Origin: Corynebacterium deserti GIMN1.010
GTDB lineage: Bacteria > Actinomycetota > Actinomycetes > Mycobacteriales > Mycobacteriaceae
Assembly (NCBI RefSeq): GCF_001277995.1
Contig: NZ_CP009220.1
Span: forward strand, 1,426,001-1,490,000
DNA length: 64,000 nt
Direction of reading: 5' to 3'
Shown: positions 1-8,194 of the stretch, in pieces
Position numbering within the stretch: position 1 is the first letter of the stretch
Layout of the letters: every line of letters begins with the position of its first letter
The notes under the pieces: model-generated
Told to the model about the DNA's origin: nothing
What the model saw: only the letters and a program-made list of their open reading frames with translations
The model's database searches: none
Made by a program: the position numbers and the translations under genes

Positions 1-792
1 AGTGACACGCACAAGGGCTTTCAGGTTCAGCTCGATAATTTCGAAGGTCCATTTGATCTTTTGCTGCAGCTTATTTCCAAGCGGAAGCTTGATGTCACCG
101 AAGTGGCGCTCGCGCAAGTAACCGATGAGTTCATTTCCTACACCCGCGAACTTGGTGCGACCAGTGATCTTGATGAGGTCACAGAGTTTCTCGTTGTGGC
201 AGCAACCCTGCTTGATTTGAAAACTGCCAGGCTGCTTCCTCGCGGGGAAGTGGACAGTGAAGAAGACCTCGAGCTCTTGGAAATCAGGGATCTGCTTTTT
301 GCTCGTCTGTTGCAATACCGAGCATACAAGCAAGTAGCAGAAATGTTTGCTGGATGGCAGCGCGATGCTCGTCGTAGGTATCCGCGTGCAGTGTCGTTGG
401 AACCACAATTTGCTGATTTGCTACCCCCAGTGTCGTTGGGGCATTCACCTGAAAGTTTCGGACAGCTTGCCGCAGCGGTGTTTAGGCCAAAGCCCCCGGA
501 AACGGTGCAAACCGGCCACATTCACCCAGTCGCGGTCTCTGTGCCTGAGCAAGCAGGACGCATACTGAACACACTGAAGCTTGCTGGCATTGACCATTTC
601 CTCACGTTCCAGCTGCTCACGCGCGATTGCACGGTGTCGATGGAAGTGGTGGGCAGATTCCTTGCCCTCCTGGAGCTATACAAGGCGCGTGCGGTGGAGA
701 CGATTCAAGAAGAGCCGTTGGGTGAACTTAAAGTCGCGTGGACGGGAATTGACGTGGATCCAGCTGTGGTGGCGGCAGCAAACTGGGAATAG
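1..792 (+). CDS. scpA: ScpA, segregation and condensation protein A (5' end outside window)
   Basis: Kleisin subunit of the SMC-ScpAB condensin that organises and segregates the chromosome. The reading frame is open from base 1, so the start codon lies upstream; 263 residues are visible. The kleisin N-terminal signature (F-x-G-P-x-D-L-L-L-x-L-I) is at visible residues 14-25, and the C-terminal winged-helix segment that binds the SMC head is around residues 185-245. Its partner scpB follows at 2685, separated by a divergent acetyltransferase and a rhodanese gene, a common actinobacterial arrangement. A strong hairpin terminator follows at 926. Identity is firm from the motifs; only the N-terminus is missing. 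Confidence 0.95.
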   Translation, partial: SDTHKGFQVQLDNFEGPFDLLLQLISKRKLDVTEVALAQVTDEFISYTRELGATSDLDEVTEFLVVAATLLDLKTARLLPRGEVDSEEDLELLEIRDLLFARLLQYRAYKQVAEMFAGWQRDARRRYPRAVSLEPQFADLLPPVSLGHSPESFGQLAAAVFRPKPPETVQTGHIHPVAVSVPEQAGRILNTLKLAGIDHFLTFQLLTRDCTVSMEVVGRFLALLELYKARAVETIQEEPLGELKVAWTGIDVDPAVVAAANWE

Positions 793-925
793 GGGTGGCT
801 CACAGAAATTCCCGAAGTGTTCCATTGCTTCCAGTTCTTTTGTGACCTAAACTACAAGAGCTAGTTTGCTGAAAATGGTGGTCAGGCGTTGGTTACATGT
901 AGGCGGCGCGATCTCCACAAAGAAG

Positions 926-974
926 GCTCCCGCAGCATCTGTTTTGGAGAGGGCAGATGCTGCGGGAGCTTTTT
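926..974 (+). terminator. Rho-independent terminator after scpA
   Basis: A perfect 16-bp stem (926-941 with 954-969) with a 12-nt loop is followed by five T residues. It ends scpA transcription and could also stop the facing acetyltransferase transcript. Confidence 0.9.
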
Positions 975-1005
975 GAGTTGCTGCAGGGTTTTAGCGGGGG
1001 TATCA

Positions 1006-1569
1006 CTATGGACGCTGCTTGAGCATCTCTAGAATTTCATCCTCGAGTGGACGGTCTGAGTAGATACGCACATCAGGCTCATTGGGATCATCTTCGGTGC
1101 CTGCACGTCGGCCTTCCCAGACTGGGGTGAGACCCAGCTTTTCCAAGATGTGGAATGATGCGGGGTGGTTGGTGGTCACGCGGGCGGTAAGCGGGAGGGA
1201 GTTGTCGATACGCTTTGTCGCAGCGGTAGCTGCGTTGGAAATTTCTGTTGCGTAGCCATTTCCCCAGAGATCTGGACGCAGGCGGTACTTAAGATCCCAC
1301 ACCTTGCCGTCGACAAGCTCGACGCCGCCGACGCCAACGAATTCAGAGGGGCGTTCCCGAAGGTAGACGCCCCATGGTCCGAGATCCTTTTTGCCCCAGC
1401 TCTCATTGGTGCGCTTGATGATCTCGCGCGTTTCACGCACATCAGTGTGACGTGCTTGAGGGCGGTGTTCCCAAATACGTCCATCAGAGTAAATTTGGTG
1501 GGCCTGGTCTTCGAGCTCAACTGTCAACGGTACAAGGATGAGTCGGTCTGTTCGTGTAATGGTAGCCAT
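1006..1569 (-). CDS. GNAT family N-acetyltransferase
   Basis: Predicted acetyl-CoA dependent acetyltransferase of the RimJ/RimL-like GNAT group; the substrate is unknown. The 187-residue protein shows the acetyl-CoA pyrophosphate-binding loop as LWGNGYA near residue 102, followed by a helix, and a late beta-strand/helix where the acceptor substrate binds (FHILEKLGL). It is transcribed alone and convergent to scpA. A -10-like TAACAT (1576-1581, minus) lies six bases before the ATG, suggesting a leaderless mRNA, and an 18-bp perfect palindrome at 1599-1616 covers the -35 area, so repression by a dimeric regulator is likely. Family call is sure, biological role is not. Confidence 0.85.
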   Translation of the reverse strand: MATITRTDRLILVPLTVELEDQAHQIYSDGRIWEHRPQARHTDVRETREIIKRTNESWGKKDLGPWGVYLRERPSEFVGVGGVELVDGKVWDLKYRLRPDLWGNGYATEISNAATAATKRIDNSLPLTARVTTNHPASFHILEKLGLTPVWEGRRAGTEDDPNEPDVRIYSDRPLEDEILEMLKQRP

Positions 1570-1575
1570 GCAGAA

Positions 1576-1581
1576 ATGTTA
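1576..1581 (-). promoter_or_regulatory. -10 element of the acetyltransferase gene (leaderless)
   Basis: TAACAT on the minus strand with 6 nt before the ATG at 1569. The spacing places the transcription start at or next to the start codon. Confidence 0.4.
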
Positions 1582-1598
1582 AAGCATCGAACGTCTGA

Positions 1599-1616
1599 AG
1601 TGTGATGTTTCACACT
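1599..1616. promoter_or_regulatory. 18-bp palindrome, candidate operator
   Basis: AGTGTGATGTTTCACACT has perfect 7-bp arms and a 4-nt centre. It sits over the expected -35 position of the acetyltransferase promoter. It resembles a GlxR/CRP half-site pair (TGTGA, TCACA), but the spacer is 4 rather than 6, so another regulator is also possible. Confidence 0.45.
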
Positions 1617-1695
1617 GTCGTTGCTGATTTGTGACCCAATCCCCACCCTTTTTTCAGGTTTAATTATGCTTCATGCCTTAAAGTTCAAAGTTTAA

Positions 1696-1717
1696 CCCCA
1701 TAAGTGGGGAGTTTTTC
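1696..1717 (+). terminator. Terminator-like hairpin upstream of the rhodanese gene
   Basis: CCCCA-TAAG-TGGGG (1696-1709) followed by AGTTTTTCTT reads as a small plus-strand terminator. No plus-strand gene lies between it and the scpA terminator, so it may end a short RNA or insulate the next promoter. Confidence 0.4.
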
Positions 1718-1792
1718 TTACGCCGCTGTTGTTTTCTGAATTAAATACTGTGACATTTGTGGCTTTAGTTCCTTGAGGGTGGTGTTAAGAAG

Positions 1793-1798
1793 TACGAT
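1793..1798 (+). promoter_or_regulatory. -10 element of the rhodanese gene (leaderless)
   Basis: TACGAT lies 8 nt before the ATG at 1807 and no Shine-Dalgarno is present, the arrangement expected for a leaderless transcript. Confidence 0.5.
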
Positions 1799-1806
1799 AA
1801 CTGGTT

Positions 1807-2667
1807 ATGACTTCAGTTTCAGCACCCATCCCTGCACCGCTTGCTGACGCAGCATTCCCGCAGGGTCCCGTCGTTTCCGTTGATTGGCTCGCGGAGCATT
1901 TACACGATGACAACCTCGTTGTTTTAGCCGCATCCATGGGGGATGCTGATGTTGCACGCGAGCGCGGAATCCCCGGCGCGTTTTTGGCCGACCTTGAAGC
2001 AGATTTTTCTGATCCCACCGCCGCGCTTCCACACACCGTTCCTACTAACTTGCAGGGGCTGTTGGAAAGCTACGGCATTAGCACGGACACCACCGTGGTT
2101 GTGTACGATCTCCACGGCCTGATGGTTTCCCCACGCGTGTGGTGGCTGCTGAAGGTTGCTGGTCTAGAAAACATTGGTGTGTTAAATGGTGGCTTCCCAG
2201 CGTGGATCCAACGCGGCCTTGACACCACACGACTGTCTACACCAACAGGTGGTGGACGTATTGATGCTGAACCTCAGCCGGGCCTGCTCGTGGGAGCAGA
2301 TGGGGTGGAGCGCGCGTTAGCTAGGTCGAGTAGAGCAGTCGTGGATGCCCGTAGTGCAGGACGATTCTCTGGTGTGGATGGTGAGCCTCGACCAGGTCTT
2401 CGGCGTGGTTCCATCCCCGGTAGTGTTAACGTTCCCTTTTCTGAAGTAGCCGATAGCGCTGGTTTGGTGAAGTCTCCCGAAGAATTGCGCGGCCTTTTGT
2501 TCACCCGTACTGAGGGTGCTAAGTCCTTGGTCTTTAGCTGTGGCTCTGGCGTAACTGCCTGCGTGGATGCATACGCAGCTGTTATCGCAGGTTATGACGA
2601 CGTCGTGGTGTACGACGGCTCATGGGCTGATTGGGGCAATCCTGCCAACCAGAAGCCCATTGCTTAA
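1807..2667 (+). CDS. sseA2: Thiosulfate/3-mercaptopyruvate sulfurtransferase (rhodanese)
   Basis: Transfers sulfane sulfur from thiosulfate or 3-mercaptopyruvate to an acceptor such as cyanide or a thiol, in the cytoplasm. The 286-residue protein has two rhodanese modules: an inactive N-terminal half (about 20-145) and a catalytic C-terminal half (about 165-280). The active-site loop is CGSGVTA with the persulfide cysteine at residue 245; its loop composition resembles SseA-type mercaptopyruvate enzymes. It lies 17 bp ahead of scpB, but scpB has its own -10, so co-transcription may be partial. The start is fixed by the -10 element 8 nt upstream. The symbol is assigned from the C. glutamicum naming I recall; exact substrate preference is not visible. 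Confidence 0.88.
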   Translation: MTSVSAPIPAPLADAAFPQGPVVSVDWLAEHLHDDNLVVLAASMGDADVARERGIPGAFLADLEADFSDPTAALPHTVPTNLQGLLESYGISTDTTVVVYDLHGLMVSPRVWWLLKVAGLENIGVLNGGFPAWIQRGLDTTRLSTPTGGGRIDAEPQPGLLVGADGVERALARSSRAVVDARSAGRFSGVDGEPRPGLRRGSIPGSVNVPFSEVADSAGLVKSPEELRGLLFTRTEGAKSLVFSCGSGVTACVDAYAAVIAGYDDVVVYDGSWADWGNPANQKPIA

Positions 2668-2671
2668 CGTC

Positions 2672-2677
2672 TATGAT
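2672..2677 (+). promoter_or_regulatory. -10 element of scpB (leaderless)
   Basis: TATGAT, a near-consensus -10, is 7 nt upstream of the scpB ATG and partly follows the stop codon of the rhodanese gene. It gives scpB an independent leaderless start. Confidence 0.5.
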
Positions 2678-2684
2678 TAGCTAA

Positions 2685-3263
2685 ATGAACGATTTCGATC
2701 CAGCACTGATTCCAGCCATGAGCCTGATTCCTCAAGCTCGATCCCGCATGGAATCAATCCTGCTGGTGGTGGACACCCCGGTTTCAGCATCCACGCTGGC
2801 CAGGGTGTTGGGCTTAGATGTTCATGCAGTTAGGACGATTTTGCAGGAGATCGCCAACGAGCTCAATGAGCGGGGAAGTGGCATGGATCTTCGGGAAACT
2901 GCGGAAGGCTGGCGCTATTACACCCGTCCGGAAAATGCGGACATCGTGGAGCAATTTCTCCTCGATGGAAACCAAACCAGGCTGTCTCGTGCTGCCCTAG
3001 AGACCCTCGCGGTGGTTGCCTACCGACAGCCAGTTACTCGTTCCCAAATCTCTGCTGTCCGAGGGGTAAACGTCGACGGCGTTATGCGTACTCTTCAACT
3101 GCGTGGCCTCATTAAAGAAGTGGATGTGGAAGAATCCACCGGCGCACACCGCTACGCCACCACGGAAATGTTGCTTGAACTGTTGGGCATTGATTCTCTC
3201 GACATGCTTCCTGATCTCGCCCCACTGCTACCAGATGTAGACACCATCGATGAGGACTTTTAG
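2685..3263 (+). CDS. scpB: ScpB, segregation and condensation protein B
   Basis: Dimeric winged-helix subunit that binds the middle of ScpA and regulates the SMC ATPase ring. The 192-residue protein shows the family core: a first winged helix near residues 22-90 and the diagnostic segment LSRAALETLAVVAYRQPVTR (about 100-119), followed by the second winged helix that starts with the SAVRGVNVDG loop. An acidic tail ends the protein. It stands in the usual scpA-scpB-rluB order. The ATG is preceded by TATGAT at 7 nt instead of a ribosome-binding site. Confidence 0.95.
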   Translation: MNDFDPALIPAMSLIPQARSRMESILLVVDTPVSASTLARVLGLDVHAVRTILQEIANELNERGSGMDLRETAEGWRYYTRPENADIVEQFLLDGNQTRLSRAALETLAVVAYRQPVTRSQISAVRGVNVDGVMRTLQLRGLIKEVDVEESTGAHRYATTEMLLELLGIDSLDMLPDLAPLLPDVDTIDEDF

Positions 3264-3348
3264 AATCGTAACTTTTAAAACTCCCCAAGTTAAGGTATTA
3301 TTTTCGGGATTCAACTTCATACGCTTTTTAAAGATTAAGGACACTTTC

Positions 3349-4311
3349 GTGACCCCACCCGCTCGCCGAGATGGCACACCGGACAAGAAGCAGAGCAATC
3401 GCTCTGGCGGATACCGGTCTTCTGTTCGTGGCTACAAGCCAGGATCCAACCGCCCACAGCAACGCCAGCAGCCTCAGAAGAAGGATGAGATCCTTCTTTC
3501 CAACGCAAAGCCCGCTAAGAAACAAAACGTTTCTGCCGATGATGATTGGTCATTGGGCTTTCTCAACCGCAACGATTCCGACGGCATCCGCTTGCAAAAG
3601 GTGCTAGCTCAGGCTGGTGTCGCATCGCGTCGCCACGCAGAAATCCTCATTGATCAAGGCCGCGTCGAGGTCAATGATCGCATCGTCACCACTCAAGGTG
3701 TGCGCGTTGACCCTAAAAAGGATGTCATCCGCGTCGACGGTGTGCGCATCAACATCAACGAAGACCTTGAGTACTTCGTGCTCAACAAGCCTCGCGGCAT
3801 GCACTCCACCATGAGCGATGAACTTGGACGCCCATGCGTAGGCGACTTGGTTTCTGAAAAGACCGCATCCGGTCAGCGCCTCTTCCACGTAGGTCGTCTT
3901 GACGCCGACACCGAGGGCCTGCTGCTGCTCACCAACGATGGTGAGTTGGCCAACCGCCTCATGCACCCCAAGTACGAAGTCACCAAGACCTACCTGGCAA
4001 CGGTGCGCGGCGAAGCCAACAACAAGCTCATCTCAGAGTTGCGCGGCGGCGTGGAGCTGGAAGATGGTCCGGCTAAGGCTGACTTTGCGCAGATCATCGA
4101 CGTATTCCAAGGCAAGTCTTTGCTGCGCATCGAGATCCACGAAGGTCGCAAGCACATTGTGCGTCGCCTGTTCCAGGAACTCGGTTTCCCTGTTGAGCGC
4201 CTTGTCCGTACCAAGCTGCACACCGTCCAATTGGGCGATCAAAAGCCTGGCACCCTGCGCGCACTCAACTCCGCTGAGCTGACTAGCTTGTACAAGGTGG
4301 TCCAGCTGTGA
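3349..4311 (+). CDS. rluB: 23S rRNA pseudouridine synthase, RluB-type
   Basis: Isomerises a uridine of 23S rRNA helix 89-90 (RsuA/RluB family) during 50S assembly. I place the start at GTG 3349, because AAGGA lies 7 nt upstream; an in-frame ATG at 3250 would overlap scpB and has no such site. The resulting 320-residue protein has a basic, glutamine-rich N-terminal tail (1-80), an S4 RNA-binding domain (about 82-130) and the catalytic domain with the GRLDADTEGLLLLTNDG motif; the catalytic aspartate is residue 185. The stop overlaps the cmk start by 4 bp (GTGA), indicating translational coupling. Confidence 0.93.
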   Translation: MTPPARRDGTPDKKQSNRSGGYRSSVRGYKPGSNRPQQRQQPQKKDEILLSNAKPAKKQNVSADDDWSLGFLNRNDSDGIRLQKVLAQAGVASRRHAEILIDQGRVEVNDRIVTTQGVRVDPKKDVIRVDGVRININEDLEYFVLNKPRGMHSTMSDELGRPCVGDLVSEKTASGQRLFHVGRLDADTEGLLLLTNDGELANRLMHPKYEVTKTYLATVRGEANNKLISELRGGVELEDGPAKADFAQIIDVFQGKSLLRIEIHEGRKHIVRRLFQELGFPVERLVRTKLHTVQLGDQKPGTLRALNSAELTSLYKVVQL

Positions 4312-5018
4312 CAGAAATTTCCAACATGCCAGCAGGCGGGCTGATCGTCGCAATTGACGGGCCATCGGGCACCGGAAAATCCACGACGTCCCGCGCGCTG
4401 GCAACTCGACTCGGAGCGAAGTACTTGGACACCGGCGCGATGTACCGCGTCGCAACGCTTCATGTGCTCAATCAGGGCATTGACCCAGCTGACACGGATG
4501 CCGTGATCGCTGCAACGGCGGTTTTGCCTTTGGCAATTTCCGACGATCCTGCTTCCACCGAGGTGCTGCTCGCCGGTACGGACGTGCAAAAAGAGATCCG
4601 TGGGGCAGCAGTGACCGCTAATGTCTCTGCTGTCTCCGCGATTCCAGAGGTCCGCGAAAACCTTGTCGCGCTCCAGCGCGCTTTGGCCGCCAAAGCACAC
4701 CGCTGCATTGTTGAAGGCCGCGACATCGGCACCACCGTGCTTGTCGACGCGCCCGTCAAGGCATACCTCACCGCCTCAGCTGACGTACGGGCCAGGCGCC
4801 GCTTTGACCAAGACACGCAGGCTGGACGCGACGTCAATTTTGACGCCGTGCTTGCCGATGTCATCCGCCGCGACGAACTCGATTCCACCCGCGCCACCTC
4901 ACCCCTTAAGCCCGCAGATGATGCGCACATTGTAGACACCTCAGACATGACCATGGATGAAGTTCTCGACCTGCTCATTTCTTTGACTGAAGCCTCCGCC
5001 GAAAGGAGCATCCAGTGA
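4308..5018 (+). CDS. cmk: Cytidylate kinase
   Basis: Phosphorylates CMP and dCMP to the diphosphates using ATP. The 236-residue protein has the P-loop GPSGTGKS at residues 18-25, the NMP-binding segment [10 protein letters not shown] soon after, the GRDIGT motif in the middle and the R-rich lid (ARRRFDQD). The GTG start overlaps the rluB stop; an internal ATG at 4326 would drop six residues and cannot be excluded. The stop in turn overlaps the der start by 4 bp, so rluB-cmk-der is a coupled operon. Confidence 0.95.
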   Translation: MTEISNMPAGGLIVAIDGPSGTGKSTTSRALATRLGAKYLDTGAMYRVATLHVLNQGIDPADTDAVIAATAVLPLAISDDPASTEVLLAGTDVQKEIRGAAVTANVSAVSAIPEVRENLVALQRALAAKAHRCIVEGRDIGTTVLVDAPVKAYLTASADVRARRRFDQDTQAGRDVNFDAVLADVIRRDELDSTRATSPLKPADDAHIVDTSDMTMDEVLDLLISLTEASAERSIQ

Positions 5019-6667
5019 CCAACCAACACAACATGCCTGGTGAAGACGACGATACCGTCTTCGTCTACCACACCCACCAAGGTGAAATGGATGTTGAAGG
5101 CGCTTTCGCCGATGAGGAAGAACTCGCACCTCACGGTGGCTGGGCTTCAGCAGACTTCGACCCATCTGAATTCGGTTATGACGATGACTACGACGGTGAT
5201 GATGACGACTTTGATGACGACTTCGATCACGATAACTTTGACGAGTCCGAATTCGCCCACCCAGACTTCGGCGAAGACTTCAGCGAGGAAGACTGGGAAG
5301 AAGTCGAGAACGCTTTCGGCCTCGGCAAGGGCCACCTCGAAGAGGCTCTGTGCACCGTAGCGATTGTCGGTCGACCAAACGTGGGCAAGTCCACCCTGGT
5401 CAACCGATTCATCGGCCGCAGAGAAGCCGTCGTGGAAGACTTCCCAGGTGTGACACGCGACCGCATTTCCTACATCTCTGACTGGGGTGGGCAGCGCTTC
5501 TGGGTGCAAGACACTGGCGGATGGGACCCCAATGTCAAGGGAATCCACGCGTCTATTGCGCACCAGGCTGAAGTCGCCATGGACACCGCAGACGTCATCG
5601 TCTTCGTGGTGGACACCAAGGTCGGCATCACGGAAACTGACTCCGTGATGGCCGCTAAGCTGCTGCGATCTGAAGTGCCCGTCATTTTGGTGGCGAACAA
5701 GTTCGACTCCGACAGCCAGTGGGCCGACATGGCAGAGTTCTACAGCCTTGGCCTTGGCGATCCTTACCCAGTGTCAGCTCAGCACGGTCGTGGTGGCGCA
5801 GACGTTTTGGACAAGATCCTTGAGCTATTCCCCGAAGAGCCACGCGCCAGGTCCATTGTCGAGGGACCCCGTCGTGTTGCCCTCGTCGGTAAGCCAAACG
5901 TGGGCAAGTCTTCTTTGCTTAACAAGTTCGCCGGTGAGCAGCGCTCTGTCGTGGACAACGTTGCAGGTACCACCGTTGATCCCGTTGACTCCCTGATTCA
6001 GCTGGATCAAAACCTGTGGAAGTTCGTGGACACAGCAGGTCTGCGCAAGAAGGTCAAGACCGCATCCGGTCATGAGTACTACGCATCTCTTCGTACCCAC
6101 GGTGCGATCGATGCCGCCGAACTCTGCGTTTTGCTTATTGATTCCTCCGAGCCCATTACCGAACAGGACCAGCGCGTCCTGGGCATGATCATCGATGCCG
6201 GCAAGGCACTCGTGATCGCGTTTAACAAGTGGGACCTGATGGATGAGGATCGTCGCATCGACCTGGATCGCGAACTCGACCTCCAACTCGCACACGTGCC
6301 ATGGGCTAAACGCATCAATATCTCCGCAAAGACTGGTCGCGCATTGCAGCGCCTCGAGCCAGCCATGCTGGAGGCACTGAGCAACTGGGATCGCCGTATC
6401 TCTACTGGTCAGCTCAACACCTGGTTACGCGAAGCTATTGCTGCGAACCCTCCACCAATGCGTGGTGGACGTCTTCCACGCGTGCTTTTTGCAACGCAGG
6501 CATCGACTCAGCCACCAGTCGTCGTGCTGTTTACCACCGGCTTCTTGGAAGCTGGATACCGCCGTTACCTGGAGCGTAAGTTCCGTGAGCGTTTCGGATT
6601 TGAGGGCACTCCGGTGCGTATTGCTGTCCGTGTGCGTGAGCGCCGTGGCAAGGGCAAAAAGAAATAA
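5015..6667 (+). CDS. der: GTPase Der (EngA), 50S ribosome assembly
   Basis: Double-GTPase that promotes maturation of the large ribosomal subunit. With the GTG at 5015, which has GAAAGGAGC at ideal spacing, the protein is 550 residues; an ATG at 5034 would give 543. An unusual N-terminal extension of about 110 residues is extremely acidic (runs of D and E around residues 45-105) and is absent from typical Der proteins of about 440 residues. The two G domains follow, with P-loops GRPNVGKS at 119 and GKPNVGKS at 292, DTGG/DTAG switch motifs and NKFD/NKWD guanine-specificity motifs, then a KH-like C-terminal domain and a lysine-rich end. The gene is followed by a strong terminator. Confidence 0.95.
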   Translation: MTNQHNMPGEDDDTVFVYHTHQGEMDVEGAFADEEELAPHGGWASADFDPSEFGYDDDYDGDDDDFDDDFDHDNFDESEFAHPDFGEDFSEEDWEEVENAFGLGKGHLEEALCTVAIVGRPNVGKSTLVNRFIGRREAVVEDFPGVTRDRISYISDWGGQRFWVQDTGGWDPNVKGIHASIAHQAEVAMDTADVIVFVVDTKVGITETDSVMAAKLLRSEVPVILVANKFDSDSQWADMAEFYSLGLGDPYPVSAQHGRGGADVLDKILELFPEEPRARSIVEGPRRVALVGKPNVGKSSLLNKFAGEQRSVVDNVAGTTVDPVDSLIQLDQNLWKFVDTAGLRKKVKTASGHEYYASLRTHGAIDAAELCVLLIDSSEPITEQDQRVLGMIIDAGKALVIAFNKWDLMDEDRRIDLDRELDLQLAHVPWAKRINISAKTGRALQRLEPAMLEALSNWDRRISTGQLNTWLREAIAANPPPMRGGRLPRVLFATQASTQPPVVVLFTTGFLEAGYRRYLERKFRERFGFEGTPVRIAVRVRERRGKGKKK

Positions 6668-6680
6668 GCCCATTTAGCTA

Positions 6681-6722
6681 GACAAAAGTGGCGCCGTCTC
6701 TGCAGACGACGCCACTTTTGTC
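6681..6722. terminator. Bidirectional terminator between der and the 6748 gene
   Basis: A 19-bp stem with one mismatch and a CTGC loop, with A-rich 5' and T-rich 3' flanks inside the stem ends (GACAAAAGTGG / CCACTTTTGTC), lies between convergent genes and can work in both directions. Confidence 0.88.
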
Positions 6723-6747
6723 TGTGTGCATTTACTTGTGGGTATTT

Positions 6748-7248
6748 TTACTTCAGCCTAACGTATAGATCTGTCTGCAAGGTGGCAGGATCCATGTCAG
6801 GGCTAGGTTCGGTGACATAGACTTCCCAAAATGGCATGTCCAGTTCATTGCCACCCACAGCAACTGCCTCCACGAAGGCGGGCCACGAATCAGATAAACC
6901 GTCAAAGGATCCGATGTGGCTGATGCGAGCAATCTTGCCGCCTGGGATCACTGAGTTTTTAAGAACGAGTCCGCTGTCGGTTGTAATGTCGGATTCAAGT
7001 GGCTTATCTACCGGAATGCCCACTTCAAACGACACCGTATCCGATGGCACATCGGTGTAGAGAGCAAAGCCTGGGCCTGTGGGAGTGATGCCGCGCTGCG
7101 CGAGATTGGGGAAGAGGACCCGATAGGTGCCGTCGAAAGCAGAGGACATATCTTCCATCGGGTGGTTTTCAAAGAACACGATGACGGTTGGGATGGACTC
7201 AACCTCTAGAAGCTCGACTTCGGTAACGGGTGGTTTCATCAAATACAT
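6748..7248 (-). CDS. GyrI-like small-molecule-binding protein
   Basis: A stand-alone effector-binding domain of the AraC/GyrI-like superfamily. The 166-residue sequence has the two-fold repeated alpha/beta layout and the typical segments: an early strand with IPTVIVFF, the helix MSSAFDGTYRVLFPNLAQRG, the FALYTDVPSD strand-turn, a V-x-F-x-V-G-I-P strand and the late ISHIGSFDGLSDSWPAFVEAV segment. No DNA-binding domain is attached. Such proteins bind hydrophobic or cationic drugs or hydrolyse simple substrates in some clades. It faces der and is followed upstream by a methyltransferase on the same strand. The physiological ligand cannot be read from the sequence. Confidence 0.75.
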   Translation of the reverse strand: MYLMKPPVTEVELLEVESIPTVIVFFENHPMEDMSSAFDGTYRVLFPNLAQRGITPTGPGFALYTDVPSDTVSFEVGIPVDKPLESDITTDSGLVLKNSVIPGGKIARISHIGSFDGLSDSWPAFVEAVAVGGNELDMPFWEVYVTEPSPDMDPATLQTDLYVRLK

Positions 7249-7291
7249 GTGGTGGCCTCACGGTCGGGTGGGTGGTGCTTAGGTGAATTTT

Positions 7292-8101
7292 TTACACCAT
7301 GCTACCCAAACGCTTCAGCAGGAATGCATCACAGCGATAGGGAAGTTCGATCACCTGCCCTGACTCAAATCCGAGGTGGTCATAGAGGTACCACGTCAGG
7401 TTGCTATCCACGCGTTCTTTGATTTTGTCTGATGCGCGAAGCCAATAGGAGCGGGTGTGCGCCAACTCAATGACTTCCTCAGGGGTGAGGCGTTGAGTCC
7501 ATGTGGTGCGCACGGTTGACGAAAACGTCCAGGGGGCTGCGATTTCTGGAATGAAGCCAGGTTTGAGCACGTCACCTGCATGCATGATGCGGCTTAAGCG
7601 ATGAACCCAGGCAATGGAGGTATCGAGGTTGTTCCATACCAACAGCACCGCACCATCGTCTGCGGTCACGCGATCAAATTCAGACGCTGCTGCTGCAACA
7701 TCAACCCAGTGCCACGTCTGAGCACATGTGATGAGATCAACGCTCTTATCAGCCACGGCAGTGTGTTCTGCGGTTGCCTGCCATGCTGAAACCTCAGGGA
7801 GCACTGCCTGAAATTGGCGTAGCATGTCCATGCTGGGATCAAGTGCCCATACGGCTTGTGCACCAGGTGCAGCAACAAGCGACTCTGTAAGTTTGCCCGT
7901 TCCCGCGCCCACGTCGAGGACTCGAGCGTAGCCTTCGACAAGCTTTAACACCTCGGTTGGGTAGCCGGGGCGAACATCGTGATAGATGGAACTGCCGTGA
8001 TTGAACGCGGCAGCGCTATGGGTGCGATGTTCAATTCCACTAAATATCGGAGCATCTCGCTTAGACACTGGTGGAATTGGGGGATGGATTGGATCATTCA
8101 T
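7292..8101 (-). CDS. Class I SAM-dependent methyltransferase
   Basis: Predicted methyltransferase of the Methyltransf_11/UbiE-like group, 269 residues from the preferred ATG. Motif I is VLDVGAGTGKL near residue 72, followed by the acidic end of strand 2 (ALDPSMDML), and ITCAQTWHWVD at motif IV, a combination typical of trans-aconitate-type and yeast Crg1-like enzymes with the YxxxRPGYP N-terminal signature (YHDVRPGYP). The reading frame extends 22 codons further upstream, but TAGAAT on the minus strand 10 nt before the ATG at 8101 favours the shorter form. It is divergent from the ABC transporter pair. Substrate unknown. Confidence 0.8.
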   Translation of the reverse strand: MNDPIHPPIPPVSKRDAPIFSGIEHRTHSAAAFNHGSSIYHDVRPGYPTEVLKLVEGYARVLDVGAGTGKLTESLVAAPGAQAVWALDPSMDMLRQFQAVLPEVSAWQATAEHTAVADKSVDLITCAQTWHWVDVAAAASEFDRVTADDGAVLLVWNNLDTSIAWVHRLSRIMHAGDVLKPGFIPEIAAPWTFSSTVRTTWTQRLTPEEVIELAHTRSYWLRASDKIKERVDSNLTWYLYDHLGFESGQVIELPYRCDAFLLKRLGSMV

Positions 8102-8180
8102 GTCACGCTTGATTCTAGCCACGCGTGGGAAAACCAACGAAAATTCCATAGCGATATATCGCTTCAAGGCGGCAATGGGC

Positions 8181-8186
8181 TACAGT
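8181..8186 (+). promoter_or_regulatory. -10 element of the ABC transporter operon (leaderless)
   Basis: TACAGT is 8 nt before the GTG at 8195, the same distance as in several other genes of the window. Confidence 0.45.
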
Positions 8187-8194
8187 AGTTGCTT

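Noticed and set aside
3250..3348. Upstream extension of rluB to ATG 3250
   Set aside because: It overlaps scpB, has no ribosome-binding site and the peptide is unlike RluB N-termini; GTG 3349 with AAGGA is better.
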